DNA of 37,971 nt from assembly GCA_947166945.1 (NCBI GenBank), contig CAMVGH010000015.1:1-37971 (forward strand), read 5' to 3'. Below are positions 8,308 through 14,314 of this stretch, in pieces; the stretch's first letter is position 1, and each line of letters begins with the position of its first letter. Origin of the DNA: an uncultured Clostridia bacterium (GTDB lineage Bacteria; Bacillota; Clostridia; Oscillospirales; Ruminococcaceae). A program made the position numbers and the translations under genes. A model generated the notes under the pieces. That model had not been told where the DNA came from, made no database searches, and saw only the letters and a list, made by a program, of their open reading frames with translations.

Positions 8308-9212
8308 GTAAAACTATAAATGTCGGGCGAGTGACGGCCTACGCCGAGGCTGTGGCGGGAGGATATACCGGCACGCGCGAGGAATGGGAGCGCGATCTCG
8401 CCGCTCTCGGCACAACCGCGGCGGAGGTCGAGGCAAACCGTCAGGCTGTCGCGGAGGATAAAGCGGCAGTCGGGGAAGATCTCACGACCGTCGAAAGCTA
8501 TAAAAACTCCGCCGCACAGTCGGCGTCCGAGGCGTTGCAGTCTGCCGAAAGCGCACACGCCGACGCTCTCGCGGCTACGGCTGCGAAAGAGGCAGCCCAG
8601 ACGGCGCAGGGACTTGCCGAGGAGGCGAAGGCGGACGCCGTGAGCGCAAAGGGAGCGGCGGAAAGCGCCCAGACCGAAGCTAACGCGAGCGCGTCAGCGG
8701 CGACGGAAGCGGCTCTCGTGGCGGGAGAGGCGGCGCAGACGGCGACAGCTCAGGCGCAGGCGGCTGCTCAGAGCGAGGCGAACGCTGACGCTGACGCGCA
8801 GGCTACGGCGGCGGACAGGGCGTCGGTCGGTCAGACACTTGCCGACATCGCGACAGCCAAAGCGGCGGCTATATCGGATATCGACACCGAGGGCGCGGCT
8901 CAGGTGAAAGCGGTCGAGGACAAAGGCGAGGAGACGCTTGCTTCTATCCCGTCCGACTATAGCACGCTTGGTTGGCATCAGATGCTGCTCGCCGAGGAAG
9001 TCCCGGACACGGTGCAGGAATACTCCTTCGACAACGCCGGTGACATATCCGCTGTGGCACATAAGCGGAACGGCGCGACCATCCGGGAGGACACTTTCGT
9101 CTTTTCCGACACAACGACTGTGGAAACGCGGACGCTGTCGGGAGGGCAGTCGCTGACGATCACGACAAATCTTGAGACTTATGAGACGTCCGTCGTATAC
9201 GCGGCGGCATGA
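8304..9212 (+). CDS. Ala-rich coiled-coil tail fibre protein
   Basis: A 302-residue protein with the common fibre opening TAYAEAVAGGYTGTREEWE, followed by about 200 residues dominated by Ala, Glu and Gln in long heptads, suggesting a trimeric shaft. The C-terminal part (LGWHQMLLAEEVPDTVQEYSF onward) is beta-rich and could be a tip or a dock for the DGR-diversified protein encoded next. The start overlaps the previous stop (ATGA). Base composition is strongly biased to GCG/GCC, as expected for such repeats. Confidence 0.7.
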   Translation: MSKTINVGRVTAYAEAVAGGYTGTREEWERDLAALGTTAAEVEANRQAVAEDKAAVGEDLTTVESYKNSAAQSASEALQSAESAHADALAATAAKEAAQTAQGLAEEAKADAVSAKGAAESAQTEANASASAATEAALVAGEAAQTATAQAQAAAQSEANADADAQATAADRASVGQTLADIATAKAAAISDIDTEGAAQVKAVEDKGEETLASIPSDYSTLGWHQMLLAEEVPDTVQEYSFDNAGDISAVAHKRNGATIREDTFVFSDTTTVETRTLSGGQSLTITTNLETYETSVVYAAA

Positions 9213-9224
9213 AAGGAGAAATAA

Positions 9225-10394
9225 ATGGGAGTATCTTTATGGGCTGGAAAGAAAGCGGACGAGCTTATCGAAGCCGTCTGGGCGATATCCGGTTCTTATG
9301 ACACTCACTCGGCTTCATCCATCGTCGCCGCTCTGAGAGGCGGTCACGGCGAGGACATCCCGAACGGATCGGTATTTAAAGAGACGCACGAGACTTATGG
9401 CGACATATACTTCGTGACCCGCAGACACAACGTGGAGAAGGTTTCCGGCGATCCGGAGCGTCCGACCATCACGATCCAGCCGCTTTATCTGCTGTCATCG
9501 AACGGCGGGACTTCTGCCGCATCATTCCAGTATGACAGGCCGGAGGCGTTCGCTAAGGTCGCCGAGGCGATCCCGGCGGGGACGGTGTGCAAATTCAACA
9601 TTCCGTCGGCTTATTCTTCGTGGGCTGCCGGGACCTATCATTTCACGGCGACCGGAACTATAGCCGCCAGAGCAAAGCTTTGTCTTTCGATCAACGCCGA
9701 AACGGCTCTGCCGGGGGCGTATGTGAGAGTATACGACAGCGCGAAGGCGACCACGCATTCGGCGCAGTATGTCATCACAGCCGGTGACGGAGGGGCGACG
9801 GTCGACCTCGGAACGTTCGGGACTACCGCCAACCACGCGGCAAGAGTGAGCTATGGCAACAACAACGAAGCCGAATCGAACATATTCCAGTGGTTGAACG
9901 GCGACAGCGGCAATGGCTACATGGATTCGATCTTCGTCGAGAAGAATGACTACGACATGATGGACACTTCCTTCGTGTCTAAGAAGGGCTTCCTCGGCGG
10001 GTTCTCCGATGAGTTCCGATCGTATCTTGGTCTCGCTCATATCCACAACATCACGAACGGCGTATATGAGAACAGCGGATATAGCGTTAACTCGGAATAC
10101 GACCACAACGGGTATTTCTGGCTGCCGTCGGGGAAAGAAATTTATGGAACGAACGAGAACACCCACGAGGACAGCGAGACTCAGCTGCCGTACTACGCCG
10201 AGATAGGCACTGCGGACGCCGACAAGCTGATGTATGCTGAAAAAGCGACTTCTCCCACGTCATACTGGCTCCGCACGCCCCGCGCTTCCGACGCCCGCGG
10301 TGTGCGATTCTGCTACGCAGGGCGCGGCGGGGCGCTGCACCACTACGGTGCCAGCAGTGCCATCGGGGTCGCGCCGCTTGCAATTTTAGCGTAA
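9225..10394 (+). CDS. DGR target: variable receptor-binding protein with C-terminal C-type-lectin-like domain
   Basis: A 389-residue protein. The N-terminal 40 residues look like an attachment helix, the middle is a beta-rich jelly-roll-like segment, and the final 130 residues have the layout of the DUF6273/C-type-lectin-like targets of diversity-generating retroelements: YFWLPSGKEIYG, then YWLRTPRASDARG, and GVAPLAIL at the end. The last 40 residues are the variable region. In such phages the DGR rewrites this surface to change the receptor recognised. AAAGGAG precedes the ATG. A 7-bp hairpin follows the stop. Confidence 0.85.
   Translation: MGVSLWAGKKADELIEAVWAISGSYDTHSASSIVAALRGGHGEDIPNGSVFKETHETYGDIYFVTRRHNVEKVSGDPERPTITIQPLYLLSSNGGTSAASFQYDRPEAFAKVAEAIPAGTVCKFNIPSAYSSWAAGTYHFTATGTIAARAKLCLSINAETALPGAYVRVYDSAKATTHSAQYVITAGDGGATVDLGTFGTTANHAARVSYGNNNEAESNIFQWLNGDSGNGYMDSIFVEKNDYDMMDTSFVSKKGFLGGFSDEFRSYLGLAHIHNITNGVYENSGYSVNSEYDHNGYFWLPSGKEIYGTNENTHEDSETQLPYYAEIGTADADKLMYAEKATSPTSYWLRTPRASDARGVRFCYAGRGGALHHYGASSAIGVAPLAILA
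10264..10376 (+). repeat. DGR variable region (VR)
   Basis: 113 bp at the 3' end of the target gene that align without gaps to 10929-11041. There are 21 substitutions. In 11 codons the third base (C or T) is conserved and only the first two differ, the mark of AAY codons in a DGR template. The last 18 bp (10359-10376) are identical in both copies and would be the initiation of mutagenic homing sequence. Confidence 0.85.
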
Positions 10395-10409
10395 GCGGAA
10401 TCAAATAAT

Positions 10410-10427
10410 CCCGCCCGTTAGGGCGGG
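10410..10427. promoter_or_regulatory. Hairpin downstream of VR (DGR target recognition element)
   Basis: CCCGCCC pairs with GGGCGGG around a GTTA tetraloop: a 7-bp stem and 4-nt loop located 33 bp beyond the VR end. A stem of 7-10 bp with a 4-nt loop just 3' of VR matches the hairpin/cruciform known to mark the DGR target in Bordetella phage BPP-1 and relatives. No such hairpin follows the template-slot copy. Confidence 0.65.
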
Positions 10428-10448
10428 GAGAATGAGAGGTTAACGAAT

Positions 10449-10901
10449 ATGTCCGTCCGAGCCAATGACAGAGGTCAGCATGAGCTTGAGGTGATCAACT
10501 ACAGCCGTCAGCTGACTCAGTACACATACGAGCGCGTCAGGGGCGGGGTGTTCCCGAAGGCTGACCGCTGGATCATGGCGAAGCATATCTGGGACGAGAT
10601 CGCCAACGCTCACGCGAAGATCATCCGGGCGAACGCCATCCGGGTCGAAACCGCCGAAGACGCGGCTCGTAGACTGCTGATGGAGAAGGAAGCCATCGGG
10701 CATCTTGACGCCGCCGTATCGCTGATAGACATCTGCAACGTCGTGGGGCTTATTTCAGACGACAGGGCGGATTTCTGGACGGGATTGGCGACAAAGACGC
10801 AGAATTTTGCGAAAGCGTGGCTAAAATCGGACAGACAGGCGTATAAACCTCTGCTGGTTAAATTAGTATCTGACTCACAATCGGATAGGGGAAACGGCTA
10901 A
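10449..10901 (+). CDS. avd: Avd, DGR accessory variability determinant
   Basis: A 150-residue all-helical protein with the features of the Avd four-helix bundle (RGGVFPKADRWIMAKHIWDE, then a long helix RVETAEDAARRLLMEKEAIGHLDAAVSLID). Avd forms a pentamer that binds the reverse transcriptase and is needed for mutagenic retrohoming. Its position between the variable gene and the template/RT is canonical. The ribosome site is GAGAGG. Confidence 0.85.
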   Translation: MSVRANDRGQHELEVINYSRQLTQYTYERVRGGVFPKADRWIMAKHIWDEIANAHAKIIRANAIRVETAEDAARRLLMEKEAIGHLDAAVSLIDICNVVGLISDDRADFWTGLATKTQNFAKAWLKSDRQAYKPLLVKLVSDSQSDRGNG

Positions 10902-10928
10902 CTGTCCCCCGCTGGCACCCGGTTCGCG

Positions 10929-11041
10929 ACTGGCTCCGCACTCCCAACGCTTCCTACGCGTTCACTGTGCGATTCTGCTACACAGGGCACGGCGGGGCGC
11001 TGACCAGCGGCAGTGCCCTCACTGCCATCGGGGTCGCGCCG
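10929..11041 (+). repeat. DGR template-slot repeat (TR position) lacking an AAY-rich template
   Basis: This copy lies between avd and the reverse transcriptase, exactly where the template belongs. It is non-coding here: no start codon, and a stop at 10886 in its frame. Compared with VR it differs at 21 positions, of which only 8 are A in this copy, so the present VR cannot have come from it by A-only mutagenesis. The codons at variable positions (aac, tac, ttc, act, cac, acc, agc, ggc, ctc, act) look like mutated AAY. Both copies may derive from a lost template. Confidence 0.75.
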
Positions 11042-11195
11042 ATTGGGGGAACTGCCTGATTCAAGTACCGGAAGGGAAAGCCGAGCGTCTCCCGCAAGGA
11101 GTTGTTTTCCCGCTTCCCGGCGCAAGACCGGGAGCGAAAACCGTCAGGGACGCGGAGGGGATATGTCCTCAAAACTATAAGCCCTGATCAACACT

Positions 11196-12290
11196 ATGGA
11201 CAATCACGATTATTTTGACAAAGCCCTGACCTACGGCAGTATGCGGAAGGCTCTCCGCCGGTGCTGCCGAAACGTCAGGTGGAAGGACAGCGTCGTCGGA
11301 TACGAGCTTCACGCTCCGCAGAACACGCACAAGCTGATAGATTCTTTCCGGGACGGCAGTTACCGAATCAGTCCGTATCAGCGGTTCACGGTGTATGAGC
11401 CGAAGAAACGGGAGATTCTCGCGACGAGGATCGCCGACAGACAGTTTCAGATGTCGCTGTGTCAGGCGGGGCTATATGACGATTTCGTCGAGCATTTCAT
11501 CTATGACAACTGCGCCTGTCAGATCGGCAAAGGGACGGATTTCGCGATAAAGCGGCTGAAACATCATATGGCGGAGTATTACCGCGATCATGGCTCGGAC
11601 GGATGGGTGCTGGCTCTGGATATACACCATTTCTTTCCGTCCACCCGTCATGATGTGGCGAAGGCAGCGGTAAAAAAGCGGATAAGCGATAAGCGTGCGG
11701 CTGATTACGTCTGCGGCGTTATCGACAGCTTTGGCGGCGACAATGGCATCGGTCTGGGCAGTCAGATATCGCAGCTCGTCGAACTCGCGGTGCTGGACGA
11801 TCTCGACCACTATATCAAGGAGCGGCTGAGAGTACGGCATTACATCCGGTATATGGACGATCTGCGGCTGATACATCATGACCGGGAATTTCTCCGGCGA
11901 TGCTGGTGTCAGATCGACGACAAACTCGGCGAGATCGGATTCGAGCTTAACCGCAAATCGACGATGTACCCGCTCAGGCAGGGCGTTAAGTTTCTGCAAT
12001 GGCGGCTTTGCTGCAAATCGACCGGAAAGATCATCCTGAGGATGAACGGAAAGAAGGTCAGCAGAGAGCGGCGGAGGATACGGAAGATTCTGCGCAAAGA
12101 GGTTGACGGAGAGTTTACACAAGGGACAGCGTATAACAGTCTTACGGCATGGAGAGCGAACGCCGCGCGAGGGAACGAGTGGCGGCGGCAGATAAACATG
12201 AGAAACTATTACTATACCACGAAAGCGGGGTTAAGACATGGCGAAAATCACAGCGGCGGACAACTACCGGCTCCTCAAGCTGGAGCATGA
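11196..12290 (+). CDS. DGR reverse transcriptase
   Basis: A 364-residue reverse transcriptase that copies the template RNA with errors at adenines. Catalytic motifs are visible: motif A LALDIHHFFPS (Asp 142), the DGR-type motif GIGLGSQISQ (residues 184-192) in place of the usual retroviral QG motif, and YMDD at 219-222. N-terminal RT motifs (YQRFTVYEPKKREI) and a C-terminal thumb-like region are present, so it seems intact. It follows the template slot by about 155 bp. The next small gene begins inside its 3' end. Confidence 0.92.
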   Translation: MDNHDYFDKALTYGSMRKALRRCCRNVRWKDSVVGYELHAPQNTHKLIDSFRDGSYRISPYQRFTVYEPKKREILATRIADRQFQMSLCQAGLYDDFVEHFIYDNCACQIGKGTDFAIKRLKHHMAEYYRDHGSDGWVLALDIHHFFPSTRHDVAKAAVKKRISDKRAADYVCGVIDSFGGDNGIGLGSQISQLVELAVLDDLDHYIKERLRVRHYIRYMDDLRLIHHDREFLRRCWCQIDDKLGEIGFELNRKSTMYPLRQGVKFLQWRLCCKSTGKIILRMNGKKVSRERRRIRKILRKEVDGEFTQGTAYNSLTAWRANAARGNEWRRQINMRNYYYTTKAGLRHGENHSGGQLPAPQAGA

Positions 12291-12405
12291 TATGCGCAAC
12301 GAGGCATGGAAGGCCGAGCGCGACAGAGCGATCACTGAATATAACATCATGATGGGAACACTCGAAGACCCGTCGGAGGGCGAGGAGGACGAAGGCGATG
12401 AATGA
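12238..12405 (+). CDS. Small acidic protein after DGR reverse transcriptase
   Basis: 55 residues starting MAKITAADNYRLLKLEHDM and ending in an acidic tail (SEGEEDEGDE). It overlaps the RT end by 53 bp in another frame and the XkdX start by 8 bp. It has a helical N-terminal part and no cysteine or membrane segment. I do not recognise a family with confidence; small helical proteins like this often sit between fibre and XkdX genes. Confidence 0.6.
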   Translation: MAKITAADNYRLLKLEHDMRNEAWKAERDRAITEYNIMMGTLEDPSEGEEDEGDE

Positions 12406-12547
12406 GCATTCCGAGAAGTACGAGCTTGTAAGGGGCTACTACGAGAACGGATTCTGGAAGAAGAAAGCCGTCCACAACGCCGTTAAAAAAGGCTGGATCA
12501 CGGCGGAGGAGTATGAGGAGATCACAGGCGAGGCGTACGACGGATGA
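12398..12547 (+). CDS. XkdX family protein
   Basis: 49 residues with the family pattern YYENGFWKKKAVHNAVKKG then WITAEEYEEITGE. XkdX proteins are tiny proteins usually encoded right after tail fibre genes in Bacillus PBSX-like and many Clostridia phages; their function is unknown. Overlapping ATGA junctions on both sides show translational coupling. Its presence here marks the end of the fibre module. Confidence 0.85.
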   Translation: MNEHSEKYELVRGYYENGFWKKKAVHNAVKKGWITAEEYEEITGEAYDG

Positions 12548-12741
12548 GGACCGCTGTACAGCTTGAGTCGAAGGATATCCGGGCTATTATCGCCCGATTT
12601 CTCGGCGTCCCGGAAGAGAACATCATCCCGCAGAGGTACGGATTCTCCGTCGTCGGGATGACGGCGGGGGAGATTGAGGGAAAGATAAATAAGAATTCGG
12701 ATATAATCAATCATGACAATTCGCCCGTGACTAAAGCATGA
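12544..12741 (+). CDS. Small hypothetical protein
   Basis: 65 residues, MRTAVQLESKDIRAIIARFL and then a short beta/helix region. The opening recalls short phage proteins beginning with an AVQLESKDIR-like helix before a variable tail, but I do not know a function. It is coupled at both ends: it overlaps the XkdX stop and the next start by 4 bp each. Confidence 0.6.
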   Translation: MRTAVQLESKDIRAIIARFLGVPEENIIPQRYGFSVVGMTAGEIEGKINKNSDIINHDNSPVTKA

Positions 12742-13103
12742 ACGCAATACAGACCCTTCATTCGTTTCTCTCCGGCTTCTCGCTCCCAGCTTATGACAGG
12801 GCGACCGTGCCGGATGGCGCGCCGCTTCCAAGGCTGACGTACACGGTCGTGTACAGCAATTTCGACGAGCCTGTAGCAATCTCCGCCGATCTATGGTATT
12901 ATTCCACCTCATGGACGGAGATTACCGAAAAGGCGCTGGAAATCAACGCGGCTATCGGGCAGGGCGGAGAATGCCTTCCGTGCGACGAAGGCTATCTCTG
13001 GATCAAACGCGGAAATCCGTTCGCGCAGCGCATGAGCGACAAGAACGACGGAATCAGACGAATATATATCAACATAGAATTAGAGTACTTCACATCGGCT
13101 TAA
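12738..13103 (+). CDS. Tail completion / tail terminator protein
   Basis: A 121-residue protein just before the tail tube gene, with the pattern of siphovirus tail completion proteins: helical start (IQTLHSFLSGF), a LPRLTYTVVYS strand, a WTEITEKALEI helix and a final IYINIELEYF strand. It would cap the tail tube and join it to the head. The position is right, although the DGR module separates it from the other connector genes. Confidence 0.75.
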   Translation: MNAIQTLHSFLSGFSLPAYDRATVPDGAPLPRLTYTVVYSNFDEPVAISADLWYYSTSWTEITEKALEINAAIGQGGECLPCDEGYLWIKRGNPFAQRMSDKNDGIRRIYINIELEYFTSA

Positions 13104-13124
13104 AAGCCGGGAAAGGATCACAAA

Positions 13125-13694
13125 ATGGCAAGGACATTCACGAAAGTCCCGCAGGACGCTTTTGAAAATCTTCAGCTCGACGCTGGCGTTCTGCTCACCG
13201 AGTTCACACCGGCGGCGAAACCCACGCTGACGGACGCAAACATCCTCGGCGCCACTACGGGCGGCATATCCGTAAACTGCACGCCTGAATACAGTGATTT
13301 CGCGGAAGACGTGGATAATGCTCCGAACAATCTCAAAGAGTTTAAACATCTGGATTCATGGACTTGCACCTTCTCAACCACGCTTCTCAATCTCTCGACC
13401 ACCGGGGCGAAAAAAATTCTCGGCGCGGCTGACATCGACGGCACCGACACTCACAAAGTCACGCCGAGGGCGAATGTCACGGCGGCTGACTTCGGCGATC
13501 TGTGGTGGGTCGGCGACAAGGCTGACGGCGGATATGTCGCCGTGAAACTGATTAACGCTCTCTCCACCGGCGGCTTCTCGCTCCAGACGTCGAAAAATGC
13601 GAAGGGGCAGATATCCGTCGAGTTCACCGGGCACGTCTCGCTCGCAAATCAGGACGTCATGCCGATGGAGTTTTACATTTACGACGGAACCTGA
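13125..13694 (+). CDS. Major tail (tube) protein
   Basis: A 189-residue, beta-rich protein with the usual tail tube opening (PQDAFENLQLDAGVLL), a central WTCTFSTTLLNL segment and a C-terminal SVEFTGHVSL strand. Its size and position directly before the tail assembly chaperone are standard. It would be one of the most abundant virion proteins. AAAGGA lies upstream of the start. Confidence 0.85.
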   Translation: MARTFTKVPQDAFENLQLDAGVLLTEFTPAAKPTLTDANILGATTGGISVNCTPEYSDFAEDVDNAPNNLKEFKHLDSWTCTFSTTLLNLSTTGAKKILGAADIDGTDTHKVTPRANVTAADFGDLWWVGDKADGGYVAVKLINALSTGGFSLQTSKNAKGQISVEFTGHVSLANQDVMPMEFYIYDGT

Positions 13695-13742
13695 TCAGGG
13701 AATAAAAATCGAATATAAATCACAATCCGAAAGAGGCTCAAA

Positions 13743-14099
13743 ATGAAAAAACTTTCCGAGTACAAGGGCGAAGAGGCGCTGGATATCCTCGCCGATCTTC
13801 TCGAACCGGCGATTGAGGTGTTCGCCGACAAGGAGTTCGCCCGCCTGATTCAGGCAAAGCAGATTCCGAAGGCGGTCAAGGTGGCGCTCAAAAACCACAA
13901 ATCCGCCGTGCTTGACATTATGGCGATTCTCGACGGCGCGGACAGAGCTACATATGCTCCCGGCGTCTTCGTGCTCCCGGTCAAGCTGATTGAGATACTG
14001 AATGATCCCGACATGATGAGCCTTTTTCGCTCTGCGGGGGAGACGGCGGAAACAATGTCCGTATCTGCCTCGGAGAGTACAACGGTCGACAGCGAGTAA
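13743..14099 (+). CDS. Tail assembly chaperone, short form (gpG-like)
   Basis: 118 residues; helical, acidic, with a conserved LADLLEPAIEVFADKEFARL segment. It binds the tape measure protein during tail assembly. Like lambda gpG, it has a longer form made by -1 frameshifting near its end; the overlapping frame carries the conserved LGEY-GR-RVKDFLRY sequence. The ribosome site is AGAGG. Confidence 0.8.
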   Translation: MKKLSEYKGEEALDILADLLEPAIEVFADKEFARLIQAKQIPKAVKVALKNHKSAVLDIMAILDGADRATYAPGVFVLPVKLIEILNDPDMMSLFRSAGETAETMSVSASESTTVDSE

Positions 14100-14314
14100 A
14101 AGATTTCCTCCGCTACGCCAAAGCGCGGGCGGAGGAACGTCTGATTACACGGTCGTATCAAATCTACATAACGGACGCGCTTCGGGCAGCGTATAAACTC
14201 AATCTGCGCTGGGGCGACAGATTCAAACCTGAGGAAACGCGAACGGCGGAAGAAATCACGAACAGCATTATCACAGGATTCAACGCTCTTTCAGAAGGGA
14301 GTGAGGGCAACTGA
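14027..14314 (+). CDS. Tail assembly chaperone, frameshift extension (gpT-like)
   Basis: The frame one base back from the short form has no good start. It encodes CLGEYNGRQRVKDFLRY, then ARAEERLITRSYQIYITDAL, the conserved C-terminal part of the chaperone family in Firmicutes phages. A -1 shift should join the two. Candidate slip sites in the overlap are CCTTTTT at 14021-14027 and the GGGGG at 14036-14040; neither is a perfect X-XXY-YYZ heptamer, so the exact site is uncertain. The stop overlaps the tape measure start. Confidence 0.75.
   Translation, partial: SLCGGDGGNNVRICLGEYNGRQRVKDFLRYAKARAEERLITRSYQIYITDALRAAYKLNLRWGDRFKPEETRTAEEITNSIITGFNALSEGSEGN

Noticed and set aside
10887-11059. 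Template-slot repeat as a second coding gene
   Set aside because: The frame has no start codon and is bounded by stops; its position between avd and RT is that of a non-coding template.
12685-12705. TATAAT near 12695 as a promoter
   Set aside because: No -35 at a usable distance; it lies in a small coding gene within a tightly coupled operon.
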